Positions 1 to 6,792 of a stretch of DNA of 6,792 bases are shown here, piece by piece. The stretch is from Chloroflexota bacterium (GTDB taxonomy: Bacteria; Chloroflexota; Anaerolineae; UBA3071), in the NCBI GenBank assembly GCA_014383605.1, contig JACNHM010000399.1, positions 1-6,792 of the forward strand, in the 5' to 3' direction. Every line of letters starts with the position of its first letter. Positions within the stretch are counted from its first letter, which is position 1. Under the pieces are notes generated by a model. It was given only the letters and a program-made list of their open reading frames with translations, ran no database searches and was not told where the DNA came from. Both the position numbers and the translations under genes were made by a program.

Positions 1-2
1 AA

Positions 3-572
3 CCTCATCCTTTAGCGGAGATTTTGTGCGAAAAATCGACTATTCTTCATTGCTGCGATGCCATCGGCTCGCTGCGCTGCGATTGCCGAGACCAGTTAGA
101 AGCCGCCTTGAAGAAGGCCGGGGAGGCGGATAAGGGAATTGTGCTCTACATGCGGCAAGAAGGGCGCGGTATCGGCTTTATAAATAAGATCCGCGCCTAT
201 GGACTACAGGATCACGGCTACGATACCGTCGAGGCGAACGTCGCGCTGGGCTTTCGTGACGACGAACGTGAGTACAGCGTGGCCGCGCACATGCTAGATT
301 CTCTGAAGGTCAAATCCATTCGCCTGATGACGAACAACCCGCGTAAAATCGCTGAGCTGACCAGGCATGGCATCGTGGTCACTGAGCGGGTTCCGCTCAT
401 CATCCCGCCCAATCCCCACAATCAGTTCTACCTGGAAACCAAAGCCACGAAATCGGGCCACCTGATAGATTGGGCTGGCAAGGAGCGTCTCCTGGAACAG
501 AGCGACCGCCCGATTGTGGAGGGAATGACGGCGGAGCAGATTGCGGCCCTTGAGAATCATCAGGAGAATTGA
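3..572 (+). CDS. ribA: GTP cyclohydrolase II, 3' part (5' end outside window)
   Basis: Converts GTP to 2,5-diamino-6-ribosylamino-4-pyrimidinone 5'-phosphate, formate and pyrophosphate, the first step of riboflavin synthesis, in the cytoplasm. Counting from a TTG at 24, the protein shows SLRCDC (residues 16-21, two of the three zinc cysteines), RQEGRGIG (44-51), KIRAY (Tyr59, equivalent to E. coli Tyr105), YDTVEAN (66-72), DDER (Asp80 and Arg82, equivalent to Asp126 and Arg128), TNNPRK (103-108) and ERVPL near the C-terminus. The frame is open to the left edge, so TTG24 is probably not the true start. A family member has about 200 residues, or about 400 when fused to RibB; which form this is cannot be seen. 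The codons before about position 50 do not match the family: the usual SECLTGD motif carrying the first zinc cysteine is absent or altered. The gene ends one base before the next start, suggesting a shared transcript. Confidence 0.88.
   Translation, partial: PHPLAEILCEKSTILHCCDAIGSLRCDCRDQLEAALKKAGEADKGIVLYMRQEGRGIGFINKIRAYGLQDHGYDTVEANVALGFRDDEREYSVAAHMLDSLKVKSIRLMTNNPRKIAELTRHGIVVTERVPLIIPPNPHNQFYLETKATKSGHLIDWAGKERLLEQSDRPIVEGMTAEQIAALENHQEN
562..566 (+). promoter_or_regulatory. Ribosome binding site fixing the tal-pgi start
   Basis: AGGAG lies inside the last codons of ribA, 7 bases before the ATG at 574. It decides between that ATG and an earlier in-frame TTG at 541, which would add 11 residues unrelated to transaldolases and has no such site. 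The ribA TGA (570-572) is one base from the ATG, so ribosomes finishing ribA could re-initiate here. Confidence 0.7.
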
Positions 573-573
573 C

Positions 574-3378
574 ATGACAAAACTACACCAACTGGCCAAC
601 CTGGGCCAAGCGATTTGGTTCGACTACATCCGCCGCTCTTTCCTCACCTCTGGTGACTTGCAGGCCTTGATTGACGACGGCTTGCGCGGTGTCACTTCCA
701 ACCCATCAATTTTTGAAAAAGCCATCGCCGGCAGCACCGACTACGACGACGCCCTGCACCGCCTGGTGGAGGAGGGCAAGACGGTGGAGGAAATTTACGA
801 GGCACTGGCCTTGGACGATATCCAGCGAGCCGCCCACCTGCTGCGCCCGGTCTACGACGCCACCTATGGCGCCGACGGCTACGTCAGCCTGGAGGTCAGC
901 CCCAACCTGGCTTACGACACAGAGGGAACCATAGCCGAGGCACGGCGACTCTTCGCCGCGCTGGATCGGCCCAACGTGATGATCAAGGTGCCGGCCACCC
1001 CCGACGGCATCCCGGCTATCGAGACTCTCATCGGCGACGGCATCAACGTCAACGTTACGCTGATCTTCTCCCTGGCCCACTACGAGGCCGTGGCTGTGGC
1101 CTACATCGCGGGACTGGAGAAACTGGCGGCCAATGGCGGCGACGTGAGCAAGGTAGCTTCAGTGGCTTCCTTTTTCATCAGCCGCGTAGACGCAGCGGTA
1201 GACCGCCAACTGGACGAACTCATCCATTCCAAGTCAGCCAATCTCCAATCCCCAATATCCAATATCCAATCTCTACAAGGCAAAATCGCCATCGCCAACG
1301 CCAAAGCCGCCTACGCCCGCTTCCGCCAGATCTTCGGCGGCTCCCGCTGGGAGAGGCTGGCGGCCAAAGGCGCGCTAGTGCAGCGCCCCCTGTGGGCCAG
1401 CACCAGCACCAAGAACCCCCTCTACCCGGACACTCTCTACGTGGACGGCCTAATCGGGCCGGACACGGTCAACACCGTGCCGCCTGCCACCCTCAACGCC
1501 TTCCGTGACCACGGCACGGTTGCGCTCACGCTGGAAGCCGGCCTGGACGAGGCCCGCGCCCAACTGTCCCGCCTGGCTGAAGTGGGCGTGCACCTGGACG
1601 CCGTCACCCAGCAGTTGCAAGACGAGGGTGTGGCCAAGTTCGCCAAATCCTTCGAAGCGCTGATGGACAGCATCGCCGAGAAACGGGAGCAACTGCTAGC
1701 CGGCTGGGAGCACCAAACGGCCAGCCTGGGCTCATATCAGGCCGCGGTGGACGATGCCCTGGCCGAGATGAAGGAGGACCGAATCATGACCCGCATCTGG
1801 GCCCACGACCACACCGTCTGGAAGGCGGAGCCTACGGAGATCACCAACCGCTTGGGATGGCTGCACACCGCCGAGGTCGTGCTCAAGAGCCTCCCCCGCC
1901 TGGAGGGGCTGGTCGAGGCCGTGCGCGCTGCGGGCTGCACCCATGCCCTGTTGTTGGGGATGGGCGGCTCCAGCCTGGCCCCCGAAGTCTTCCGCAAAAC
2001 CTTCGGCCCTTCGACAGGCTCAGGACGCGGCCTGAAAGACGGCTATTTGGACCTGGCCGTGCTCGACAGCACCGATCCCGGCGCTGTGCTGGCCCACGCC
2101 GAGCGGCTTGATCTTTCCCGCACCCTCTTCATCGTCGCCACCAAGTCGGGCGGCACGGTGGAGACCCTCTCCTTCTTCAAGTTCTTCTACAACCGGGTGG
2201 CCGACGCGCTGGGCACTGACCAAGCTGGAGAACACTTCATCGCCATCACCGATCCCGGCAGCAAGCTGGCTGATCTGGCCGAGCGCTACGGCTTCCGGGC
2301 CACCTTCCTCAACGACCCGAACATCGGCGGGCGCTATGCGGCTTTGTCCTACTTCGGGCTGGTGCCAGCGGTGCTGGTCGGTGTGGATGTGGGTCTGCTG
2401 CTGGGCCGCGCGCTGGCGGCGACCTGCGGCAGCGAGCCGTGCGTCACGATGGAGGACAATTCGGGCGCGTGGCTGGGGGCCATCCTGGGGGAGCTGGCCA
2501 AAGCCGGGCGGGACAAAGTGACCTTTGCCGTCTCGCCGGCCATCGCCAGTTTCGGCGACTGGGTGGAACAGCTCATCGCCGAGAGTACGGGCAAGGAGGG
2601 CCAGGGGATTCTCCCGGTGGTTGGAGAGCCACTGGGTCCACCTGGGGTCTATGGCAATGACCGTCTCTTCGTTCACCTGCGACTGGATGGCGACGGCACC
2701 CACGACGCAGCACTGGCTGCTCTGGAAGCGGCCGGGCATCCGGTAGTGCGCCTGAACCTCCACGATCCCTACGACCTGGGCGGGCAGTTCTTCCTGTGGG
2801 AGATGGCCACCGCTGTGGCCGGTCACCGTCTGGACATCAATCCCTTCGATCAGCCCAACGTCGAGGCGGCCAAGGTTTTGGCCCGCAAGATGGTGGCCGA
2901 GTACACGGATAAGGGCGTGCTTCCCCCTGGCGAGTCGGCTCCGCTCACGGCACAGGCGTTGAAGGAGTTTCTGGCGCAGGCCCAGCCGGGGGACTACATC
3001 GCTTTGCAAGCCTACCTTCAGCCGACGGCCGAGACCGACACGGCGCTGGCCGCGCTGCGCATCCGTCTTCGCGACCGCTACCGACTGGCGACCACGGTGG
3101 GCTACGGGCCGCGCTTCCTCCACTCCACCGGCCAACTGCACAAGGGCGACGCCGGAAGCGGCCTCTTCGTCCAGTTCACCGCCGATGATCCACAAGACGC
3201 GCCCATCCCCGACGAAGCCGGATCGCCAGACTCGACGATGACCTTCGGCGTGCTCAAAGCAGCCCAGGCCCTGGGCGACCGGCGGGCGCTGCTGGACGCC
3301 GGGCGGCGCGTGCTCAGCTTCCATCTGGGGAATGACGTGGTCGGCAGCCTGAAAAAACTGGGGGAGGTTGTCCTGTGA
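574..3378 (+). CDS. Bifunctional transaldolase / glucose-6-phosphate isomerase
   Basis: A 934-residue cytoplasmic fusion. The N-terminal half (about 1-375) is a transaldolase, moving dihydroxyacetone between sedoheptulose-7-P and erythrose-4-P. It shows WFD (Asp17), TSNPSIF, SLEVSP, the Schiff-base lysine in MIKVPAT (Lys138), NVNVTLIFS and SVASFFISRVD. The C-terminal half (about 405-934) is a phosphoglucose isomerase, with GMGGSS (462-467), SGGTVET (525-531), GGRY (585-588), EST (670-672), HDPYDLGGQ (from 730), NPFDQPNVEAAK (756-767) and HSTGQLHKGD (850-859). Length and order match known bifunctional transaldolase/isomerases, with mycobacterial-type transaldolase. Two short loops look inserted by repeats: about 219-235 in the transaldolase and about 479-490 in the isomerase. 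An in-frame ATG with a strong ribosome binding site lies at the domain boundary (residue 405). The stop overlaps the next gene's GTG. Both activities should be intact because the key motifs are present. Confidence 0.95.
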   Translation: MTKLHQLANLGQAIWFDYIRRSFLTSGDLQALIDDGLRGVTSNPSIFEKAIAGSTDYDDALHRLVEEGKTVEEIYEALALDDIQRAAHLLRPVYDATYGADGYVSLEVSPNLAYDTEGTIAEARRLFAALDRPNVMIKVPATPDGIPAIETLIGDGINVNVTLIFSLAHYEAVAVAYIAGLEKLAANGGDVSKVASVASFFISRVDAAVDRQLDELIHSKSANLQSPISNIQSLQGKIAIANAKAAYARFRQIFGGSRWERLAAKGALVQRPLWASTSTKNPLYPDTLYVDGLIGPDTVNTVPPATLNAFRDHGTVALTLEAGLDEARAQLSRLAEVGVHLDAVTQQLQDEGVAKFAKSFEALMDSIAEKREQLLAGWEHQTASLGSYQAAVDDALAEMKEDRIMTRIWAHDHTVWKAEPTEITNRLGWLHTAEVVLKSLPRLEGLVEAVRAAGCTHALLLGMGGSSLAPEVFRKTFGPSTGSGRGLKDGYLDLAVLDSTDPGAVLAHAERLDLSRTLFIVATKSGGTVETLSFFKFFYNRVADALGTDQAGEHFIAITDPGSKLADLAERYGFRATFLNDPNIGGRYAALSYFGLVPAVLVGVDVGLLLGRALAATCGSEPCVTMEDNSGAWLGAILGELAKAGRDKVTFAVSPAIASFGDWVEQLIAESTGKEGQGILPVVGEPLGPPGVYGNDRLFVHLRLDGDGTHDAALAALEAAGHPVVRLNLHDPYDLGGQFFLWEMATAVAGHRLDINPFDQPNVEAAKVLARKMVAEYTDKGVLPPGESAPLTAQALKEFLAQAQPGDYIALQAYLQPTAETDTALAALRIRLRDRYRLATTVGYGPRFLHSTGQLHKGDAGSGLFVQFTADDPQDAPIPDEAGSPDSTMTFGVLKAAQALGDRRALLDAGRRVLSFHLGNDVVGSLKKLGEVVL
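1238..1272 (+). repeat. Five tandem CCAATNN heptamers inside tal-pgi
   Basis: Five perfectly phased 7-base units read CCAATCT, CCAATCC, CCAATAT, CCAATAT, CCAATCT. They encode part of a loop (about residues 219-235, Ser/Asn/Gln/Ile-rich) just before the conserved GKIAIANAK segment of the transaldolase. Heptamer tandem arrays of this kind (STRR) are known from cyanobacteria, and similar ones occur in other environmental bacteria. Thirty-five bases alone would not keep frame, so the inserted piece must be larger or have arisen with compensating changes. The frame is open throughout. Confidence 0.85.
1771..1788 (+). promoter_or_regulatory. Candidate internal ribosome binding site and ATG for a separate isomerase
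   Basis: AAGGAGGA (1771-1778) is a near-perfect match to the 16S rRNA 3' end, followed after 7 bases by ATG (1786-1788) in the tal-pgi frame. It would start translation at residue 405, in the linker just before the isomerase domain (the next residues lead into WAHDHTVWK), giving a free isomerase of 530 residues. The match is stronger than the AGGAG used for the full-length start. The bases also simply encode Met-Lys-Glu-Asp, a common combination, so chance cannot be excluded. Confidence 0.35.
2008..2025 (+). repeat. Dispersed-type 18-mer CCTTCGACAGGCTCAGGA inside tal-pgi
   Basis: This 18-base word matches from memory a short interspersed sequence (CCTTCGACA-G/A-GCTCAGG) seen in many environmental bacterial genomes. 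Here it is read in frame as Pro-Ser-Thr-Gly-Ser-Gly (479-484), followed by Arg-Gly. It sits between the APEVFRKTFG segment and the LAVLDSTDPG strand of the isomerase, where relatives usually have a shorter loop. Only one copy lies in the window, so its dispersed nature rests on recall. Confidence 0.6.
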
Positions 3379-4118
3379 TTCGGGCCATGATCTTCGACCT
3401 GGACGGTACGTTGGTGCAAACGGAGCGGCTCAAGGCCCTCTCCTACGCCCGCGCCGCCATTGAACTGTGTCCCCACGCTCTTAGCGAGGCAGAAGTGGCG
3501 GAAGCCTTCGAAGACGTGGTGGGCCTCCCGCGTTGGGAGGTGGCCCAAGCGCTGGTGGAGCGGTTCGATCTGGAAGAGAAGGCCCGCTCCCGGATGGCTG
3601 AGTTCGGGGTGGGTACGCCCTGGCAGGCTTTCGTACAAGTGCGACTGCGTCACTATGAGAGGATGATGGCCGACCCGGATATCTTGCGCGCAAACCAGTG
3701 GCCGCACAACGTTGCCCTGTTGCGCCAGGCCCGGCAGAGCGGCTGCAAAACGGCCCTGGCCACTATGTCCCGCTGTCAGCAGGCGCGGCACGTGCTGGAG
3801 GTGCTGGGCCTGACTGAGGCGTTCGACTTCGTCGCCACGCGGGACGACGTGGAGCACGGCAAGCCTGACCCAGAGATCTATCGGCTGGTGGCGCGACAAC
3901 TGGACATTCGTCCGTCCGAATCTTTGGTCATCGAGGATTCGCCCTCCGGGGTGAAGGCGGCGGTGTCGGCCAAGATGTGGTGCATCGCTGCAACCACGCC
4001 TCTTACCCGCCGGGGAATCCACGCTCTGCAACTGCTGGACGAACGCTGGATCGTGGACGATCCGACCATGCTCACGGCCGTAGTCCGGCAAATGGTGGCG
4101 GAGCGAAAACAGGACTGA
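3375..4118 (+). CDS. HAD-superfamily hydrolase, beta-phosphoglucomutase-like
   Basis: A 247-residue soluble protein of the HAD subfamily IA type. Motif I is DLDGT (Asp8 and Asp10, nucleophile and acid/base), motif II lies in ALATMSR (Thr130 or Ser132), motif III is Lys163 in HGKPDPEIY, and motif IV is IEDSPSG (Glu187, Asp188). The helical cap (about 15-95) is of the beta-phosphoglucomutase/sugar-phosphatase kind. It probably dephosphorylates or isomerises a sugar phosphate; the substrate cannot be told from the sequence. The GTG start overlaps the tal-pgi TGA (GTGA), with GGGGAGG at 3361-3367 placed 7 bases upstream, so translation is likely coupled. Its position behind tal-pgi suggests a pentose or hexose phosphate substrate, for instance phosphate removal from a pathway intermediate. 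That is inference only. Confidence 0.9.
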   Translation: MIRAMIFDLDGTLVQTERLKALSYARAAIELCPHALSEAEVAEAFEDVVGLPRWEVAQALVERFDLEEKARSRMAEFGVGTPWQAFVQVRLRHYERMMADPDILRANQWPHNVALLRQARQSGCKTALATMSRCQQARHVLEVLGLTEAFDFVATRDDVEHGKPDPEIYRLVARQLDIRPSESLVIEDSPSGVKAAVSAKMWCIAATTPLTRRGIHALQLLDERWIVDDPTMLTAVVRQMVAERKQD

Positions 4119-4129
4119 GGAGCAAATCA
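4118..4129 (+). repeat. Leader 12-mer AGGAGCAAATCA, copy 1
   Basis: These 12 bases include the ribosome binding site of the rpiA-like remnant and recur exactly at 4827-4838 before zwf. The identical leaders, 709 bases apart, flank the broken gap region. They could be a preferred leader sequence or traces of a rearrangement. Confidence 0.5.
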
Positions 4130-4130
4130 A

Positions 4131-4172
4131 GTGAGCGAAGACACGTCAGAACTCAAGCAACAGGCTGCCTGA
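4131..4172 (+). pseudogene. Possible rpiA 5' remnant (13 codons)
   Basis: A GTG at 4131 follows GAGGAG (4117-4122) by 8 bases and opens a frame of only 13 codons, M/VSEDTSELKQQAA, before TGA at 4170. The LKQQAA segment after a short acidic leader is typical of ribose-5-phosphate isomerase A N-termini, where it is normally followed by the glycine-rich GxGTGST loop. No such loop can be found in any frame of the next 85 bases. I read it as the start of an rpiA gene cut off by a deletion or insertion, in the place where a pentose phosphate operon would be expected to carry that gene. Thirteen residues are too few to be sure; a leader peptide or chance frame is possible. Confidence 0.4.
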
Positions 4173-4242
4173 GAGGCGCCCCCGGTTGGGGCGGAATGTG
4201 GCCACGCTGTACGCTGGCATAAGGTGAAAATCATTCATAAAC

Positions 4243-4253
4243 AAGGAGGAGGT
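4243..4253 (+). promoter_or_regulatory. Strong ribosome binding site of the broken gap gene
   Basis: AAGGAGGAGGT lies 5 bases before the ATG at 4259. It is the strongest Shine-Dalgarno sequence in the window, as expected for a highly expressed glycolytic gene. The 5' control region of gap therefore seems to have survived even though the coding region has not. Confidence 0.6.
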
Positions 4254-4258
4254 CAATC

Positions 4259-4772
4259 ATGGCAAAGGTAGCGATTAACGGACTGGGAAGAATTGGAAGG
4301 GCGGCTTTCAAGATCATACTCGAAACCCCAGCATTGGAACTGGTCGCAGTTAATGACCTGGTTCCAGTGGATAACCTCGTCTACCTGCTAAAGTACGATA
4401 CAGTTTATGGCAGGTATGACAAGAAGGTAGAGACCGAAATACGAAGGCAAGTTTGATGGGGTTGCGGTGCGCGGCCCAGTTCCGATAGGCTCACTCTCTG
4501 ACATCGTTTTTCTTACAGCGAGAAAGACCACTGTAGAGGAAGTGAACAGGATATTCAGGGAAGAGGCAGAAACTGAAAGATACAAGGGTATCCTGGGAGC
4601 GACAGATGATCCGATCGTTTCCTCGGACATCATCAAGGATCCTCGTGCCGCCATTATTGACCTGGGTATGACCCGAGTGGTAGACGGGGACCTGGTTAAG
4701 GTTATGAGTTGGTATGATAACGAATGGGGCTACACCAGTCAGATGATTAAGAGAGGCACTACGCGTGGTTGA
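4259..4772 (+). pseudogene. gap: Glyceraldehyde-3-phosphate dehydrogenase, internally deleted and frameshifted
   Basis: The intact enzyme (about 335 residues) oxidises glyceraldehyde-3-P to 1,3-bisphosphoglycerate with NAD(P). Here the N-terminal 59 residues are good: [10 protein letters not shown] (5-14, Rossmann loop), then VNDL and [16 protein letters not shown]. Near 4425-4436 the sequence jumps to PKYEGKFDG and changes frame (the first frame stops at 4454-4456), continuing through VPIGSLSD, RYKGILG, DPIVSSDIIKDP and SWYDNEWGY to TGA at 4770. By comparison with the family about 150-160 residues are missing, including the catalytic cysteine, its histidine partner and the rest of the NAD-binding domain. 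No functional dehydrogenase can be made. Arginine codons are mostly AGA/AGG (7 of 11 by eye) and the DNA is more AT-rich than its neighbours, which suggests transfer from another source. An assembly error joining two ends of gap is the main alternative. Confidence 0.9.
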
Positions 4773-4826
4773 GGAATCCAACCTTGCTCGATAACCCTCC
4801 CGTGCCATAGACACGCAACACGTTCA

Positions 4827-4837
4827 AGGAGCAAATC

Positions 4838-4838
<1 letters not shown>
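4827..4838 (+). repeat. Leader 12-mer AGGAGCAAATCA, copy 2
   Basis: This is an exact copy of 4118-4129. AAGGAG at 4826-4831 is the zwf ribosome binding site, 6 bases before the ATG at 4838, and the last base of the 12-mer is the A of that ATG. Confidence 0.5.
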
Positions 4839-6310
<1,472 letters not shown>

Positions 6311-6527
6311 TGGCGGCAGGTGCTGACCGGGTCGTACCGGCCGGACAGCCTGCCGTCGCAAATCGTCAGGCCGACCGACGGTCGCTTGCTGTGGCTGACA
6401 GATGAGGAGGCTGTGGCTTATTTGAGAGGGGAAAGGATGACACGTGGCTGAACGCGCGAACGAGGAATGGCTGGCTGAGTTGGACTTCGGGAGGTGGGGC
6501 GTCGAGGAGGGAGATGTCCTCGTTGAC
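6311..6527 (+). other. Region with only short unassigned frames
   Basis: No recognisable gene. Three short frames exist: an ATG at 6310 overlapping the zwf stop (30 codons, Ala/Arg-rich, likely meaningless); the zwf frame beyond its stop, open until TGA at 6449, containing WLTDEEAVAYLRGE; and a GTG at 6444 preceded by AAAGG that runs 51 codons to TAA at 6597 (EEWLAELDFG near its start), overlapping the convergent gene's 3' end. The last two overlap as GTGGCTGA, like coupled small genes such as antitoxins, but I recognise neither. An inverted repeat CGAGGA/TCCTCG (6503-6508 with 6517-6522) lies near the convergent junction but has no T run on either strand. Confidence 0.4.
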
Positions 6528-6779
6528 CTAGCCTCTTCTCTTACGCCAGCGGTACAGCATCAGTCGGACTATTGGGTGCACGAAGAACCCATAAAGTAAT
6601 AGAGATATTAAAGCCCAGCTCAATGGCCTGACGAGAGGCGTCAGCACATCGGAGACGGATTTCGGGACTTGAACCACAGACGCGATTAATTCAACTGCTC
6701 TCGCGAGCAGCAAAACGAACAGAAGCATCCCAGCTAGTATTACAACGAGACTTTGAGATGGCATTACTCTGTCCATCAT
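6528..6779 (-). CDS. Small two-segment membrane protein of unknown function
   Basis: An 83-residue protein not recognised as a known family. Hydrophobic segments lie at about 10-26 (LVVILAGMLLFVLLLA) and 53-71 (containing WALISLLLYGFFV), joined by a loop of about 25 residues. The basic tail RWRKRR (77-82) suggests a cytoplasmic C-terminus, and with two segments a cytoplasmic N-terminus too. An in-frame TGA lies two codons before the double ATG (6777-6779 and 6774-6776), so the start is there or at the third Met (6762-6764). None has a clear ribosome binding site. It converges on zwf and is probably a separate unit, with lower GC than the pathway genes. The hydrophobic pattern makes a real gene more likely than not. 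Confidence 0.55.
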   Translation of the reverse strand: MMDRVMPSQSLVVILAGMLLFVLLLARAVELIASVVQVPKSVSDVLTPLVRPLSWALISLLLYGFFVHPIVRLMLYRWRKRRG

Positions 6780-6792
6780 GAATCACAACGCT

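Noticed and set aside
1..50. Frameshift rescue of the ribA N-terminus
   Set aside because: I translated the other two + strand frames of this stretch; one stops at once and the other gives no RVHSECLTGD-like residues, so no simple frameshift restores the motif.
541..573. TTG start for tal-pgi 11 codons upstream
   Set aside because: It lies inside ribA with no matching ribosome binding site, and the added residues are not part of the transaldolase fold. The ATG at 574 has AGGAG 7 bases upstream.
1238..1272. CRISPR-like array
   Set aside because: Units are 7 bases with no spacers, so this is a simple tandem repeat within a coding region.
2020..3324. 434-codon open frame on the - strand
   Set aside because: It lies antisense to the isomerase half of tal-pgi, whose motifs are unmistakable. 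Its composition reflects the GC-rich third positions of the real gene and shows no domain I recognise.
3102..4130. 342-codon open frame on the - strand
   Set aside because: Antisense to the end of tal-pgi and the whole HAD gene; no family motifs.
4259..4772. Programmed frameshift making a functional gap
   Set aside because: Even a frame change would not restore the missing 150-160 residues with the catalytic cysteine, so no working enzyme could result.
4773..4837. Sigma-70 promoter for zwf
   Set aside because: TTGCTC with CATAGA at 16 bases is a poor match at both boxes; not supportable as a promoter call.
6503..6522. Rho-independent terminator between the convergent genes
   Set aside because: There is a 6-bp stem (CGAGGA/TCCTCG), but no T run follows on either strand, and it lies within a possible short frame.

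Overview
The window is a run of central carbon metabolism genes, almost all on the + strand, from a fairly GC-rich bacterium. The long transaldolase/glucose-6-phosphate isomerase fusion, its mycobacterial-type transaldolase half and the degenerate CCAATNN heptamer repeat all suggest a member of the Chloroflexota or a similar environmental lineage. That placement is an inference from gene architecture, since no rRNA or other phylogenetic marker is present.

Layout: (1) 3-572 is the 3' part of a GTP cyclohydrolase II gene (ribA, riboflavin synthesis) that runs off the left edge; its first 15 or so visible codons do not look like the family. (2) 574-3378 encodes a 934-residue transaldolase/glucose-6-phosphate isomerase, starting one base after the ribA stop. 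(3) 3375-4118 encodes a HAD-superfamily phosphatase or mutase that overlaps the fusion gene by 4 bases. (4) 4131-4172 is a 13-codon reading frame with a good ribosome binding site, resembling the first codons of ribose-5-phosphate isomerase (rpiA) and then stopping. (5) 4259-4772 is a broken glyceraldehyde-3-phosphate dehydrogenase gene that has lost its middle third or more, including the catalytic cysteine, and changes frame at the junction. It is more AT-rich and uses AGA/AGG arginine codons, unlike its neighbours. (6) 4838-6310 is an intact glucose-6-phosphate dehydrogenase gene (zwf). (7) 6311-6527 holds only short unassignable reading frames. (8) 6528-6779 on the - strand encodes a small protein with two predicted membrane segments.

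The intact enzymes connect glycolysis with both branches of the pentose phosphate pathway: the isomerase half interconverts fructose-6-P and glucose-6-P, Zwf oxidises glucose-6-P, and transaldolase returns sedoheptulose-7-P carbon to fructose-6-P. The 1-base gap and 4-base overlap point to one transcript for ribA, tal-pgi and the HAD gene. The stretch 4119-4837 looks like a rearrangement scar separating that operon from zwf.

No clear new system is present. The best leads are a strong in-frame internal ribosome binding site and ATG exactly at the transaldolase/isomerase boundary, two short dispersed-type repeats inserted in frame into the same enzyme, and the scar with an rpiA-like remnant and a gutted gap gene.
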